NCBI GenBank assembly: GCA_002919265.1
Contig: PKEY01000051.1
Location: forward strand, 36,947-100,946
Reading direction: 5' to 3'
From: Hyphomicrobiaceae bacterium
GTDB taxonomy: Bacteria; Pseudomonadota; Alphaproteobacteria; Rhizobiales; Hyphomicrobiaceae
Length of the DNA: 64,000 nt
Shown: positions 1 to 11,135 of the stretch, one piece after another
Layout: the number at the start of each line of letters is the position of its first letter
Numbering within the stretch: the stretch's first letter is position 1
Notes under the pieces: model-generated
What the model was told of the DNA's origin: nothing
Databases searched by the model: none
What the model saw: the letters and a program-made list of their open reading frames with translations, nothing else
Made by a program: the position numbers and the translations under genes

Positions 1-1
1 G

Positions 2-598
2 GGCTCCATGCTGATGGCCATCTCCAACAAGTTCGGCAGCATGCTGGTGACCACCGGCAACAAGTCCGAGATGTCGGTGGGCTACGCGACCCTCTACGGA
101 GATATGAACGGGGGCTTCAACCCCATCAAGGATCTCTACAAGACGCAGGTTTACCGGATCGCGCGCTGGCGCAACGCGAACGTTCCCAAGGGCGGTAAGG
201 GGCCGGCCGGGATCGTCATTCCCGAGAGCATCCTGACCCGCGCGCCATCCGCGGAACTGCGCGAAAACCAAACCGACCAGGATTCGTTGCCACCCTACGA
301 CATTCTGGACGACATTCTGGAATGTCTGGTCGAGCACGAGATGCCGCTGCCCGACATCGTCGCTCGCGGGCATGACCGCGAGACGGTGAAGCGCGTAGAG
401 CGCATGCTCTATCTCGCCGAGTATAAGCGCCGACAGGCGGCACCCGGCGTCAAGATCACGTCGCGCAGCTTTGGTCGCGATCGCCGCTATCCGATCACGA
501 ACAAATTTCGCGAGGACGTGAACGCGTCAGCCCCTCGGTTCGAGGAAAGGGGACCTCGGCTGGTTGCGCCGCGCGCCGATGGCGGCGAGATCTCTTGA
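2..598 (+). CDS. nadE: NAD+ synthetase (glutamine-dependent type), C-terminal part; truncated at window start
   Basis: Frame open from the left edge; [32 protein letters not shown] is characteristic of NadE. Confidence 0.93.
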   Translation, partial: GSMLMAISNKFGSMLVTTGNKSEMSVGYATLYGDMNGGFNPIKDLYKTQVYRIARWRNANVPKGGKGPAGIVIPESILTRAPSAELRENQTDQDSLPPYDILDDILECLVEHEMPLPDIVARGHDRETVKRVERMLYLAEYKRRQAAPGVKITSRSFGRDRRYPITNKFREDVNASAPRFEERGPRLVAPRADGGEIS

Positions 599-625
599 AG
601 GCGCTTACAACCATCCGAGGCACGA

Positions 626-1402
626 ATGCCCGAGCTGACCCTCCAGGCACGCGCACTGCAGCTCGCTGAACGCATCGATCTCAAGGGACTGGAGCGCGAG
701 GATCAGCTTTCCAGCAACCCGCTGGCGTTCGGCCTCGGCCCGCACGGGATGGTGGTGCTCTTCCGCTTCGGCGCGGTCGTCTTCATCGGGCTCAACCCGC
801 TTCAGGAAGAGGAGATCATCGCCAGCCTCAAGGGTCGGCTGATTGAGCCGCTGCCGGTGCGCGAGGAAGAGTCGGTGACCATCCTGGTGAAGCCTGAGGC
901 CGACGACTCCATCGTTGCCGGGAATGTGGAGCTGAAAAACACCGCTCCTGAGCGCCTTCTGCTGATTGCCGAGGCGTTGGCTGTCAGCGTGGCGCTCGCT
1001 CACGACGAGCAGCGGATCGGGCAGGCCTTCGATCGCATCGAGCCAGTGGCAAGCAGCCTGAAGCGCCGAAAACTGCTCCGCGGCAGCCGGGGCGACCTCC
1101 TCGAACAGATTGGCGAGGCGCTGCACATTCAGCAGCGGCTTGCCGGCCGTCTCGAGGTCGACCGACCGGATGTCCTGTGGGACCATCCGGAGCTCGAACG
1201 CCTCTGGGTCAAGCTCGCCGACGAATACGACCTCGCCTTGCGAGCGCGGGCCATCGGCCAGAAGCTGGAAGTGATCCGCGAAACGGCCGATACCATGGCT
1301 GACCTTCTCTCCACCCGGACGAGTCACCGGCTGGAGTGGTACATCATCCTCCTGATTCTGGTGGAGATCCTGTTGGGCCTCTACGACCGCTTCTTTTCAT
1401 GA
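626..1402 (+). CDS. RMD1/YagE (DUF155) family protein with C-terminal transmembrane helix
   Basis: RRKLLRGSRGDLLEQIGEALHIQQRLAGRLEVDRPDVLWDHPELERLW...LEVIRETADTMADLLSTRTSHRLEWYIILLILVEILL is DUF155-like. Confidence 0.82.
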   Translation: MPELTLQARALQLAERIDLKGLEREDQLSSNPLAFGLGPHGMVVLFRFGAVVFIGLNPLQEEEIIASLKGRLIEPLPVREEESVTILVKPEADDSIVAGNVELKNTAPERLLLIAEALAVSVALAHDEQRIGQAFDRIEPVASSLKRRKLLRGSRGDLLEQIGEALHIQQRLAGRLEVDRPDVLWDHPELERLWVKLADEYDLALRARAIGQKLEVIRETADTMADLLSTRTSHRLEWYIILLILVEILLGLYDRFFS

Positions 1403-1483
1403 CGAACACCGCACTTGGGCGCGTTGGCGCCCGCGCGAACGCCGTGTAGGGTGCCCGGCAAACCTAACCCATCGAGCGCATTC

Positions 1484-2854
1484 ATGACCGTTACCGCCCG
1501 TTTCGCCCCGAGCCCCACAGGCAGATTGCACATTGGCAATGTGCGCACGGCCGTGCTCAACTGGCTGTTCGCGCGGAAGCACGGTGGCACTTTCATCCTG
1601 CGGCTGGACGATACGGATCGCCAACGCTCGACCGAGGAGTTCGCGGAAGGCATCCGTGAGGACCTGCGCTGGCTCGGTCTTGTCTGGGGCCGCGAGGAGC
1701 GGCAGTCGAGCCGCACTGCGCGCTACGACGAAATGGCCGAAAAGCTGAAAAAGGCGGGCCGACTTTATCCGTGCTACGAAACGGAGGAAGAGCTCGAACG
1801 TCGCCGCAAGCGCCAGCTCGCGCGCGGTGAGCCGCCCATCTATGACCGGTCGGCCTTGCGGTTGACGGACGAGGACCGCAGCAAGCTCGAGGCTGAAGGA
1901 CGGCGCCCTTACTGGCGCTTCCGGCTCGACAATTCCGAGCCGTCCAATCCCCTCAAGCCCGTGCCTACGCTGGTGGACTGGGTCGACCTCATTCGACGGG
2001 ACCAGTCGGTCGATGTCGGATCGCTTTCCGACCCGGTGATGATCCGGACCGATGGGACGTACCTCTACACCTTCACGAGCGTGGTCGATGACATCGACTT
2101 CGGCGTCACGCACGTGATCCGAGGTGAGGACCACGTCACCAACACAGGGGTGCAGATTCAACTTTTCAGAGCTTTGGGCGCCGAACCACCGATCTTTGGC
2201 CATCACTCCCTGCTGGTGGGCGCAGATGGGCAGGCGTTGTCGAAGCGGCTGGGCCACCTTTCAGTTTTGGCCCTGCGGGAAGCCGGGTTCGAGCCGATGG
2301 CGGTGCTGAGCCTCGCGGCACTTCTGGGCACCTCAGAGGCTGTCGAACCGCATCAGAGCCTCGATGAGCTCGCAAAGCTGATCGACTTCGATCACATCTC
2401 GCGTGCACCCGCCCGCTTCGATGAAGCGGAGCTTCGCTCCGTGAACGCGCGGCTGCTACATCAGACCCCGTACGAGACGGTAAAGGACCGCCTCGAGAGC
2501 ATGGGGATCACCGGCGGCGAGGCTTTCTGGTTTGCGATCCGCGGCAACATCACGTTCCTCGCTGATACAAGGGAATGGTGGGAGGTCGTCTCCCAACCGC
2601 TCACGCCGACAATCGAGGATGAGGCCTATTGCCGGCGAGCCGCCGAGCTGCTGCCACCGCCACCGTGGGACGAGAGCACGTGGTCCAAGTGGACAGACGC
2701 CATCAAGGCGGACACGGGCCGCAAGGGCCGCGCGCTGTTCCATCCCCTGCGCCTGGCGCTGACCGCGCGCGAGCAGGGGCCGGAGCTGAAAGCTCTTCTG
2801 CCGCTGATCGGTCCCGAGCGGGCGGCAGCGCGGCTCAGAGGCGAAGTGGCCTGA
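1484..2854 (+). CDS. gltX: Glutamyl-tRNA synthetase (class I)
   Basis: Starts [23 protein letters not shown] (HIGH motif); [10 protein letters not shown] (KMSKS-like); start moved to ATG 1484. Confidence 0.93.
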   Translation: MTVTARFAPSPTGRLHIGNVRTAVLNWLFARKHGGTFILRLDDTDRQRSTEEFAEGIREDLRWLGLVWGREERQSSRTARYDEMAEKLKKAGRLYPCYETEEELERRRKRQLARGEPPIYDRSALRLTDEDRSKLEAEGRRPYWRFRLDNSEPSNPLKPVPTLVDWVDLIRRDQSVDVGSLSDPVMIRTDGTYLYTFTSVVDDIDFGVTHVIRGEDHVTNTGVQIQLFRALGAEPPIFGHHSLLVGADGQALSKRLGHLSVLALREAGFEPMAVLSLAALLGTSEAVEPHQSLDELAKLIDFDHISRAPARFDEAELRSVNARLLHQTPYETVKDRLESMGITGGEAFWFAIRGNITFLADTREWWEVVSQPLTPTIEDEAYCRRAAELLPPPPWDESTWSKWTDAIKADTGRKGRALFHPLRLALTAREQGPELKALLPLIGPERAAARLRGEVA

Positions 2855-2879
2855 CGGTCCGCGCTGCCGGACTGCTGAC

Positions 2880-3500
2880 TTACCCCGGAAACGGCTTGAG
2901 GGGCGGCTCCACACCGTCCGGCAACGGCGTGCGCGCTACGTTGAGCACCATCGCCAGCGTCGTGTAGTGGCCGCAAATGGCGCAGAGATCGATCACGCCT
3001 TGCTCGCCAAACAGTTCTACCACGCGCGAATAAGTCCGATCACAGACAGTGCCGTTCCGGTGAAGCTCCGTGCAGAAATCGTAGACGGCCGCCTCATCCT
3101 CAGCGAGCGTTTCGGGACGGCGCCCCTCGGCAATGGCATCGGCAATTTCGGCCGCGAGGCCTGCGTGCATGGCGACCTGGCGGTGCGTGTACCACTCGTA
3201 CTGTTGCGTCCAGCGCCGCGCGGTGATGAGGATGGCGAGCTCCTTCAGCTTGGAGGGGATGGGGCTGTCGAAACGCAAGTAGCGACCGAGATGGTCGGCA
3301 GCCTTGAAGATTTCCGGGCTGCGGATCAGCGTCAGGAACGGACCGCTGATCTCGAACCCGCGCTTTTCCTTGAATTCTTCCGCAACCGCCCGCTGCGCCT
3401 CTGTCATCCGCTCCGGAGGGATAGGGGGCATGCGATCGTCCGGCGAGGTGCCGACCTGCGGCATGATCTTCATCTCGGGCGGAATGTCCTTATGGCTCAT
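2880..3500 (-). CDS. Carboxymuconolactone decarboxylase family protein
   Basis: PIPSKLKELAILITARRWTQQYEWYTHRQVAMHAGL is an AhpD/CMD-like signature. Confidence 0.8.
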   Translation of the reverse strand: MSHKDIPPEMKIMPQVGTSPDDRMPPIPPERMTEAQRAVAEEFKEKRGFEISGPFLTLIRSPEIFKAADHLGRYLRFDSPIPSKLKELAILITARRWTQQYEWYTHRQVAMHAGLAAEIADAIAEGRRPETLAEDEAAVYDFCTELHRNGTVCDRTYSRVVELFGEQGVIDLCAICGHYTTLAMVLNVARTPLPDGVEPPLKPFPG

Positions 3501-3523
3501 TTTCTCGTCTGCCTTTCTCGATC

Positions 3524-4342
3524 TCAGTTCGCGTCGCCGGCAAGGCGCACCGTAGCGGCGAGCCCGCCATCGACGACCAATTCAGCGCCGGTGATGTAGC
3601 GCGCCTCGTTTGAGGCTAGGAAGAGGGCCGCATGTGCAACATCCCATGCCGTGCCCATGCGCCCCATCGGCGGCTGGGAATTGCGGCGGCGGCGCAGGGC
3701 CTCCACATCCCCTCCGGCCCGCTCGTTTGCCAGCCGCATCTCGACGAGCGGTGTATCCATCAGACCCGGCACGACGATGTTGCAGCGGACGTTGTCGCGC
3801 GCGTAGCGCACCGCGGTGACGCGCGTGAAGTGGATGAGGCCGGCTTTTGCCGCCGAATAGGCGACGACATCAGGGCCGAAGTGGGCCAGCGCCGCGATAG
3901 AGGCGAGATTGACGATCGCGCCGCCGCCCTGCTGGACCATGATGGGGATGACGTGCTTGCAGGTGAGGAAGACGTAGCGAATGTTCGTGTCGAACTGGCG
4001 GTCCCACACCTCGAGCGGCATGCTGACGACGTCACCAGGCGCCGAGCCGCCGACATTGTTCACCAGCACGTCGATCCGCCCGTAGGTTTTTATGCAGGCT
4101 TCAACCATCGCTTCGATGGAGCGCGGATCGGTGACATCGACCTCCCCGATGGCGGACGTGCCGCCTTCTTCCGCGATGAGGCGCTGGGTATCGGCGGCAG
4201 CTTCGAGATTCCTGTCCGCGCCGAAGACCTTCGCGCCTTCCCGCGCAAACAGCACCGAGATGGCGCGTCCATTGCCCCAGCCGGGCCCCACGGAACCTGA
4301 CCCCACGACCAGCGCGACCTTGCCTTCCAGGCGCCGCATCAT
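3524..4342 (-). CDS. SDR family oxidoreductase
   Basis: N-terminal Gly-rich nucleotide-binding motif, NNVGG, YSAAKAGL catalytic motif, C-terminal GAELVVDGG. Confidence 0.9.
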   Translation of the reverse strand: MMRRLEGKVALVVGSGSVGPGWGNGRAISVLFAREGAKVFGADRNLEAAADTQRLIAEEGGTSAIGEVDVTDPRSIEAMVEACIKTYGRIDVLVNNVGGSAPGDVVSMPLEVWDRQFDTNIRYVFLTCKHVIPIMVQQGGGAIVNLASIAALAHFGPDVVAYSAAKAGLIHFTRVTAVRYARDNVRCNIVVPGLMDTPLVEMRLANERAGGDVEALRRRRNSQPPMGRMGTAWDVAHAALFLASNEARYITGAELVVDGGLAATVRLAGDAN

Positions 4343-4425
4343 TGATCTCCCGATTTGTGTTTGCCCCGCCGCATCCTAGGGCGCGACGCCAACGTCTGGC
4401 CAGTCGTTAGCTGGCCTGCGAACTG

Positions 4426-4456
4426 AAAAGAAAAGGGCTCCCACAAGGGGAGCCCC
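4426..4456 (-). terminator. Rho-independent terminator for the DUF2076 gene
   Basis: GGGCTCCC/GGGAGCCC stem (4435-4442/4448-4455) followed on the minus strand by TTTTCTTTT. Confidence 0.75.
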
Positions 4457-4495
4457 ATGCTCGCTCGATCATCTCAACTTGAGAGTGCTGGTTAA

Positions 4496-5209
4496 TCAGA
4501 TGTCGAAGTCACCGCCGCCCCAGTCACCCCAGTCGCCTGCGTCCGCTTCATAATCGGCGTCCTGCAGGTGAGCGTCGGTATCGTAATCTGTCTGTTCGTC
4601 AGCCGTTTGCTGGGTCTGCGGCTGATCCTGTTGCTGCGGTTCGGTTGTTGGTGTGGCCGCTGCGTGAGCGGTTGAACCGCCACCCAGCAGGCTTGTGATG
4701 GTGTTGGCGAGCAGCATGCCGCCGGCAACGCCTGCGGCTGTGGCCATAGCCGACTGCAGGAAGCTGCCGCCTGCCGGCTGCGGGGCCTGCTGTTGCTGGC
4801 CGAGGGGACCGCGCGGCGCGCCGATTGGTCCGCTGCCATTTGAAAGGCCCGATCCTAGCTTGCTCCCGGCCGAGGGAACACTGCCCGAGCTCGGTCGCGC
4901 GGCGGGCGCAGCGGGACGGGCGCCGCCGCCGAACAATCCGCTCAGGAAGCCGCCGGATTGCGCAGGAGCCTTCGCCGCCTGCCGCTCCAGCTCGTTGACG
5001 CGCGCCTCAAGCTCACGAATGCGCTGATCGGCTTGCTGAAGGGCGTGCTCCTGGACGAGGACCGACTGCACCAGCATGTAGGCCGCGTCTGGAATTTGCT
5101 GCACGGACTCCCGGATCAAGGCCTCTGCCTCCGGGTCCTTCTGCGGGCTCCCAAACGAGCGCATGCGGTCGAACAGACCGGAAATGAGCTGTCGTTCCTC
5201 TGGTGTCAT
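4496..5209 (-). CDS. DUF2076 domain-containing protein
   Basis: MTPEERQLISGLFDRMRS...DPEAEALIRESVQQIPDAAYMLVQSVLVQEHAL; Gln/Pro-rich middle, acidic WGDWGGGDFDI tail; start trimmed to ATG at 5209. Confidence 0.85.
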   Translation of the reverse strand: MTPEERQLISGLFDRMRSFGSPQKDPEAEALIRESVQQIPDAAYMLVQSVLVQEHALQQADQRIRELEARVNELERQAAKAPAQSGGFLSGLFGGGARPAAPAARPSSGSVPSAGSKLGSGLSNGSGPIGAPRGPLGQQQQAPQPAGGSFLQSAMATAAGVAGGMLLANTITSLLGGGSTAHAAATPTTEPQQQDQPQTQQTADEQTDYDTDAHLQDADYEADAGDWGDWGGGDFDI

Positions 5210-5303
5210 CACGGTCTCCTGGCGATTGCACACGAGCGGACATGTAAGGCGATTGAACCGCCCTACAAGGGGTGCGGAAGGAAATTTGAAGGGACTTTGG
5301 CGA

Positions 5304-6443
5304 TCAGAAAATCGCGCCGCGCGCAGCCACTGGCCAGACCGCCTCGACGTGCGCATCCGGCGTGTTGAATCCACGGACGCAGACGTACCAATCGTGGAGG
5401 TTCACGGTCGGGTCACAGTGGCCGGGGATGAGGAGCAGCTTATCTCCCAGCTGCGGCCGGTGCTCGCACTCGGTGAGATCGAGTACGCCATGCTCGTCCG
5501 AGGGCCGATGATATTTGGCACCGGGCAAAAACGGCACTTCCGGAAAACCGGAATCATTGCTCAGAGCTTTGTGCCCGGCGTCGATCACTGCACGCTCAGA
5601 CGTCGGAGTACTCATGACTGTGGCGAGCAGGAAGAGGGCATGCTCGAACGTGTCAAAGCGGCTGCCGTCCGCCTTCTGATTGCGGGCGTAATCCGCGTCC
5701 ATGAAGATGTAGGAGCCCGGTTGAAGCTCGTTCCAGATGCCGCTTGAGGCTTCGATCTCGCAGGTGCCGGTGCCTGCGCCGGTGATGAGCGGGCAGGCGA
5801 GGCCTGCGCGGTCGAGCTCGGCAAGCGTTTCCTTGACGCGCTCGCCTGCGCTGGCAATGGCGCTCCGACGTTCTGCATCCGTACGGAAATGCTGGGCAGA
5901 GCCATAGTAGGCCTGCAGGCCGGCGAACGTGAGATGCGGGGAACCGGCGATAACCTTGGCAAGCTCGGCCGCCGGGCGTCCCGGTTCTACGCCGCAACGC
6001 CGCCCTCCGCAGTCGATCTCCACCAGCACATTGAGACGAACGCTGGCACGCGCGGCAGCGGCTGCCAGATCCTGAACATTCTGCAGGCTATCCGTGCACA
6101 GGGCGACGTGCGCTTCTCGTGCCAGAAACGCCAAACGTTCGAGTTTCCGCGCGCCCGCAATTTCGTTGGTAATTAGCACGTCGCGCACACCGCCGCGGAC
6201 CATGACCTCCGCCTCAGAGACTTTCTGACAGCAGACGCCGACTGCCCCGTGCGCGATCTGCCTGTGCGCGATCATCGGCGATTTGTGTGTTTTCGCATGG
6301 GCTCGGACGCGGACACCATATTTCAGGGCCAAATCCTGCATGCGCTTGAGATTGCGCTCGAACGCATCAAGGTCGATGATGAGCGCTGGCGTGTCGATCT
6401 CGGAGAATGGCATGCCCGGCAGGGCGGGCGGCGGCATAGTCAC
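5304..6443 (-). CDS. DSD1/D-threonine aldolase family PLP enzyme (similar to 3-hydroxy-D-aspartate aldolase)
   Basis: AHAKTHKSPMIAHRQ (PLP Lys), GVCCQKVSEAEVM, VEIDCGGRRCGVEPG, IPGHCDPTVNLHDWY (metal-binding HxC). Confidence 0.87.
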   Translation of the reverse strand: MTMPPPALPGMPFSEIDTPALIIDLDAFERNLKRMQDLALKYGVRVRAHAKTHKSPMIAHRQIAHGAVGVCCQKVSEAEVMVRGGVRDVLITNEIAGARKLERLAFLAREAHVALCTDSLQNVQDLAAAAARASVRLNVLVEIDCGGRRCGVEPGRPAAELAKVIAGSPHLTFAGLQAYYGSAQHFRTDAERRSAIASAGERVKETLAELDRAGLACPLITGAGTGTCEIEASSGIWNELQPGSYIFMDADYARNQKADGSRFDTFEHALFLLATVMSTPTSERAVIDAGHKALSNDSGFPEVPFLPGAKYHRPSDEHGVLDLTECEHRPQLGDKLLLIPGHCDPTVNLHDWYVCVRGFNTPDAHVEAVWPVAARGAIF

Positions 6444-6745
6444 TTCGCGTCGTCCTCTGATTTTCGCGGCGTGTCGCCAGCCTGCGGATAGCGACCCGAA
6501 TCGAGCAGCCGCGATGTGTACTCCTCATAAGTCAGACCCGCCGCAGCGGCGCGGCGCAGGCGAAACAGCGCGATATCACGCGGCGGCGTTTTCCAGACCT
6601 CGGCGTGAGCCGCCTTCCAGGCGTAACGAACGAAGAGCCGCTTGCCCGGTGGCTCCTCATCGTCATCGAGCGGCGGACCGCCGTTGTGGCCGATGCCAAA
6701 GGTCGGCCAGTCTTTCGGTCGAACCCAATACTGCTCGTTGATCAC
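6440..6745 (-). CDS. Small uncharacterized protein with GIGHNGGPPLDDD motif
   Basis: 4-nt overlap with the downstream aldolase gene; GIGHNGGPPL motif recurs in alphaproteobacterial small proteins. Confidence 0.65.
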   Translation of the reverse strand: MINEQYWVRPKDWPTFGIGHNGGPPLDDDEEPPGKRLFVRYAWKAAHAEVWKTPPRDIALFRLRRAAAAGLTYEEYTSRLLDSGRYPQAGDTPRKSEDDAK

Positions 6746-6888
6746 GCGCAGCTCCTGCCGCTGCTGCTCTCCGGGACCAGTCTCGAGCTAACCGGGGAGA
6801 TGATCGAAAACAACCGGGAAAGATTGGCCAACTGAGTTGAAAAATGAGCAGGCAGAACGTGCAGCCCACCGGCAAGGCAACGCAGGGG

Positions 6889-7395
6889 TTAGGAACCCTC
6901 GCCAGCAGCTGTGCCAGCCTCATCGACATTCGTCGCTACGACTGTTCCGCCGCCGACGGCTTCTGCGAATTTCGCGAAAAAGGTGTCTGCGTTTTTCTTG
7001 GCGACGCTGTTGATGAGGCGCGAGCCAAGCTGGGCGATCTTGCCGCCAACGTTGGCCTCGACGTCGTAGATGAGGCGCGTGCCGCCATCCTCGGCCGGTT
7101 CCAGGCGAACGGTGGCCCCGCCCTTGGCGAAGCCGGCAATGCCGCCTTCGCCTTCACCGCTGATCTTGTAGCTGTTCGGCGCGTCGATGTCGCTCAAAGT
7201 GACCTTGCCTTTGAAGCGCGCATTGACAGGGCCGATCTTGACCCGCGCTACGGCCTGGAAGGTGTTTTCACCATCCAGCTCGAACGTTTCACAGCCGGGA
7301 ATGCAGACCTTCAGCACCTCGGGATCATTGAGCATCGCCCAAACGCGTTCCCGATCGGCTGCGAGGATGACCTCGCCACTCATATTGACGGCCAT
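6889..7395 (-). CDS. coxG: CoxG-like SRPBCC domain protein
   Basis: MSGEVILAADRERVWAMLNDPEVLKVCIPGCETFE is CoxG-type; adjacent to coxMLS-like genes. Confidence 0.87.
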   Translation of the reverse strand: MAVNMSGEVILAADRERVWAMLNDPEVLKVCIPGCETFELDGENTFQAVARVKIGPVNARFKGKVTLSDIDAPNSYKISGEGEGGIAGFAKGGATVRLEPAEDGGTRLIYDVEANVGGKIAQLGSRLINSVAKKNADTFFAKFAEAVGGGTVVATNVDEAGTAAGEGS

Positions 7396-7436
7396 GATGA
7401 AGTGTTCCGATCTGCAGTTCCCTGGACTGTCGAACC

Positions 7437-8237
7437 TCAGGCTGCTGCGGCCTGAACCGCACGCCGGGCCATCACCGTCACCAGATGGGCGCGGTAGTTG
7501 GCATCGCCATGGATGTCGGAGTTCATGAGCGAAGGATCAACACTAATGCCCTTGAGAGCATCCGGCGTGAACGCATTCGTCAGTGCCGCTTCCATGTCCG
7601 TCGCGCGGAAGACGCCGTTCTGGCCCGCACCCGTCACGGCGACACGCACGCCTTGCGGGCCCTTCGCGACCGCAACGCCCACCATGGCGTAACGCGAGGC
7701 CGGGTTTGGGAACTTGGCGTAGCCGAACCGCTCCGGGATCGGGAAGGAGACGCGGGTGATGATCTCATCCTCCTCGAGTGCTGTCGTGAACAGCCCTTGG
7801 AAGAAGTCATCCGCCGCGATCTCGCGTTTGTTTGTATAGATCGTTGCAGCGAGCGCCAGAACCGCCGCCGGATAGTCTGCCGCCGGATCGTTGTTGGCCA
7901 GCGAGCCACCGATGGTGCCGCGATGGCGGACGTGCGGATCGCCGATGCCTTCCGCCACGTTGCACAGGCCCGGGATGGTGGAAGCGACGACGGCACTCTC
8001 GGCCACTTGCGCGTGCGTGGTCATCGCGCCGATCACCAGCCGGTCGTTCGTACGGTCGATGCCTCTGAGCTCGGCAACGTCACGCAGGTCCACGACCAGA
8101 GGTGGGCTAGCGAGCCGTTGCTTCATGGTGGGGATCAGCGTCTGGCCGCCTGCGAGAAGCTTGGCGCCAGAGCCATTAGCCAGAAGCGCGGCCGCTTCGT
8201 TCACAGTGCTGGGCCGCTGATAGTCAAAAGCGTACAT
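7437..8237 (-). CDS. coxM: FAD-binding medium subunit of a xanthine dehydrogenase/CO dehydrogenase-type enzyme
   Basis: MYAFDYQRPSTVNEAAALLA, AKLLAGGQTLIPTMK, RHRGTIGGSLANNDPAADYPAA. Confidence 0.88.
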   Translation of the reverse strand: MYAFDYQRPSTVNEAAALLANGSGAKLLAGGQTLIPTMKQRLASPPLVVDLRDVAELRGIDRTNDRLVIGAMTTHAQVAESAVVASTIPGLCNVAEGIGDPHVRHRGTIGGSLANNDPAADYPAAVLALAATIYTNKREIAADDFFQGLFTTALEEDEIITRVSFPIPERFGYAKFPNPASRYAMVGVAVAKGPQGVRVAVTGAGQNGVFRATDMEAALTNAFTPDALKGISVDPSLMNSDIHGDANYRAHLVTVMARRAVQAAAA

Positions 8238-8249
8238 CTCGCGCCTCCC

Positions 8250-10616
8250 TTATTCCGCCGCCATCTTCCGCACTGAAGCCTGCGCCGCGCGCCAGACGGC
8301 TTGTGGCGTTGCCGGCATGGAGATGTTCTCGTGGCCGAGTGCATTGGTGATCGCGTTGATGAGTGCAGCGGGCGCTGCGATCGCGCCGGCCTCACCGCAT
8401 CCCTTGATCCCCAGCGGGTTGGACGGGCACGGCGTGTTCGTCATCGCGACGTTGAACGAAGGCAGGTCATCCGCCCGCGGCATGCAGTAGTCCATGAAGC
8501 TCGCCGTCAGCAGCTGGCCGGACGAGTCGTAGACCGCGCGCTCGAGCAGTGCCTGGCCGACGCCTTGGGCGATGCCGCCGTGGACCTGCCCCTCGACGAT
8601 CATCGGATTGATAATGACGCCGAAGTCGTCCACCGCCGTCCACCGGTCGATACGCGTCACGCCGGTCTCAGGATCGATCTCCACCTCGGCGATGTGCACG
8701 CCCGACGGGAAGGTGAAGTTCGTCGGATCGTAGAAGCAACTCTCCTTCAGACCCGGCTCGATCTCCGAGCTGTCGAACTTGTGGGCGACGTAAGCCTGCA
8801 GGGCGACCTCGCCGAAGGTCATCGACTTGTTAGTGCCGCGAGCCGAGAAGACCCCGTCGTTGAAGTCGACCGTATCCTCCGGCACCTCCATGCAGCGCGC
8901 AGCGATCTTGGTGGCCTTGGCAACGACCTTGTCGAGCGCCTTGGAGATGGCCGACATGCCCACGGCGCCTGACCGAGAGCCGTAGGTGCCCATGCCCATC
9001 TGCACCTTCTCGGTATCGCCGTGAATGATCGAAATTTGATCGATCGGGATGCCGAGGCGGTGCGAAACGAGCTGCGCGAAGGTGGTTTCATGACCCTGGC
9101 CGTGGCTGTGCGAACCGGTCAGCACTTCGACCGTGCCGATCGGGTTGACGCGGACTTCTGCCGACTCCCACAGACCAACGCCCGCACCGAGCGCTCCGAT
9201 CGCCCGGCTGGGAGCGATGCCGCAAGCCTCGATGTAGGCCGAGAAGCCGATTCCCCGCAGCAGCCCCTTGCGCTCGCTTTCGGCCTTCCGCTGCGGGAAG
9301 TTGGCATAGTCGGCGAGCTCCAGCGCCTTCTTCATGCACGCCGCGTAATCACCCGCATCGTACGTCATGATAACCGGGGTCTGATGCGGGAAGCTCTTGA
9401 CGAAGTTTTGCATCCGGAACTCTGCCGGATCGCGGCCGAGCTCGCGGGCTGCAACCTCCACCAGCCGCTCGACGACGAAGGTGGCCTCCGGGCGGCCGGC
9501 GCCGCGGTAGGCGTCCACCGGTGCTGTGTTGGTGTAGACGCCGTCTACCTCGCAATAGATCGCCGGAATGTCGTACTGCCCCGAAAGCAAGGGGGCGTAG
9601 AGGTACGTCGGGACCGACGACGCGAAGGTGGAGAGATAGGCGCCGAGGTTGGCCTTTGTCTTCACGCGCAGTGCCAGGATTTTGCCTGAGCTGTCGACTG
9701 CTAGCTCTGCCGTGGTGAGATGATCGCGACCGTGCGCATCGGCGAGGAACGCTTCCGTACGTTCTGCCGTCCATTTCACCGGACGGCCGACTTTCCTCGC
9801 CGCCCAGACGCAGACCGTCTCCTCGGCATAGATGAAGATCTTCGAGCCGAAACCGCCGCCCACATCCGGTGCGATCACACGCAGTTTGTGCTCAGGCGCG
9901 ATGCCGATGAACGCCGACAGCACTAGGCGCGCAACGTGCGGGTTCTGGCTGGTGGTATAGAGCGTGTAAGAGTCCTGGCCGCGATCATACTCGCCAATGG
10001 CCGCCCGCGGCTCCATGGCGTTCGGGATCAGACGGTTGTTGACGAGCTCGAGCTTTGTGACGTGCGCTGCCTTGGCAAAGGCGGCATCTACAGCGTCCTT
10101 GTCGCCAAGGTGCCACTCGAACACCGTATTGTTGGGCGCCTCGGCATGGATCTGCGGCTGGCCGGGATCCTGGGCCCGGGCGAGATCAACGACCGCTGGC
10201 AAAACCTCATAGTCGACCTCGACGAGCTCCGCGGCGTCCTTCGCCTGATTCAGAGTTTCAGCGATCACAACGGCGACGTGATCACCGACATAACGCACCT
10301 TCTCCAGGGCGAGCGCCGGATGTGGCCCCACCCTCATCGGCGTGCCATCCTTCGAGTGGATCATCCACCCGCAGATCAGCCCACCGATCTTGTCGGCTGC
10401 GAGATCCTTGCCGGTGAAGACGGCGAGCACGCCGGGCGCGTTCAGAGCTGCGCTGGTATCAATGTTCTTGATGATCGCGTGCGCGTGGGGCGAGCGGACG
10501 AAATAGGCATAGACTTGGCCCGGCCGGCTGATGTCGTCGACGTACTGCCCGCTGCCCGTGATGAAGCGAAAGTCCTCGCGGCGCCGTACTGGAACGCCGA
10601 TGCCCGTGCTGGTCAT
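8250..10616 (-). CDS. coxL: Molybdopterin-binding large subunit, form II CoxL-like
   Basis: 788 aa; [12 protein letters not shown] active-site loop (form II) rather than AYxCSFR (form I); [30 protein letters not shown]. Confidence 0.9.
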   Translation of the reverse strand: MTSTGIGVPVRRREDFRFITGSGQYVDDISRPGQVYAYFVRSPHAHAIIKNIDTSAALNAPGVLAVFTGKDLAADKIGGLICGWMIHSKDGTPMRVGPHPALALEKVRYVGDHVAVVIAETLNQAKDAAELVEVDYEVLPAVVDLARAQDPGQPQIHAEAPNNTVFEWHLGDKDAVDAAFAKAAHVTKLELVNNRLIPNAMEPRAAIGEYDRGQDSYTLYTTSQNPHVARLVLSAFIGIAPEHKLRVIAPDVGGGFGSKIFIYAEETVCVWAARKVGRPVKWTAERTEAFLADAHGRDHLTTAELAVDSSGKILALRVKTKANLGAYLSTFASSVPTYLYAPLLSGQYDIPAIYCEVDGVYTNTAPVDAYRGAGRPEATFVVERLVEVAARELGRDPAEFRMQNFVKSFPHQTPVIMTYDAGDYAACMKKALELADYANFPQRKAESERKGLLRGIGFSAYIEACGIAPSRAIGALGAGVGLWESAEVRVNPIGTVEVLTGSHSHGQGHETTFAQLVSHRLGIPIDQISIIHGDTEKVQMGMGTYGSRSGAVGMSAISKALDKVVAKATKIAARCMEVPEDTVDFNDGVFSARGTNKSMTFGEVALQAYVAHKFDSSEIEPGLKESCFYDPTNFTFPSGVHIAEVEIDPETGVTRIDRWTAVDDFGVIINPMIVEGQVHGGIAQGVGQALLERAVYDSSGQLLTASFMDYCMPRADDLPSFNVAMTNTPCPSNPLGIKGCGEAGAIAAPAALINAITNALGHENISMPATPQAVWRAAQASVRKMAAE

Positions 10617-10640
10617 GGTGTCGTTCTCCTCCCGTGCGCC

Positions 10641-11135
10641 TTATTCCGCTGCCTGCCGGAACTCGCCCGCGCCCATGGCCGCGGCGCCTGCAGCAATGGC
10701 TTTGACGATGTTGTGGTAGCCCGTGCAGCGGCAGATGTTGCCTTCGAGCTCTTCGCGGATGGTCGCCTCGTCGAGTTGCGTGCCCTTGCGGTTCACGATG
10801 TCGATCGCGGCCATGATCATGCCGGGCGTGCAGTAGCCGCACTGCAGGGCGTGATACTCCCGGAAGGCTTCCTGCATCGGATGGAGCTGCCCGTCCTTCG
10901 CAAGCCCTTCGATCGTGAGGACTTCGGACCCGTCGCAGGAGACGGCAAGCGTGGTGCAGGACTTCACCGCGCGGCCGTCGACATGCACGACGCAAGCCCC
11001 GCACTGGCTCGTGTCGCAGCCGACGTGCGTGCCCGTCAAACGCAGATGCTCTCGCAGGAACTGGACGAGGAGAGTGCGCGGCTCAACCTCAGCCGTCACA
11101 CTTTTGCCGTTCACGATCATCGTGACTTGGGTCAT
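10641..11135 (-). CDS. coxS: 2Fe-2S small subunit of the CO dehydrogenase-like enzyme
   Basis: [16 protein letters not shown] and [14 protein letters not shown]...[15 protein letters not shown] two [2Fe-2S] motifs. Confidence 0.92.
   Translation of the reverse strand: MTQVTMIVNGKSVTAEVEPRTLLVQFLREHLRLTGTHVGCDTSQCGACVVHVDGRAVKSCTTLAVSCDGSEVLTIEGLAKDGQLHPMQEAFREYHALQCGYCTPGMIMAAIDIVNRKGTQLDEATIREELEGNICRCTGYHNIVKAIAAGAAAMGAGEFRQAAE

Noticed and set aside
1397-2257. 286-aa minus-strand ORF
   Set aside because: Antisense to gltX
7485-8972. 263-aa and 223-aa plus-strand ORFs (7485-8276 and 8301-8972)
   Set aside because: Antisense to coxM and coxL; no family motif
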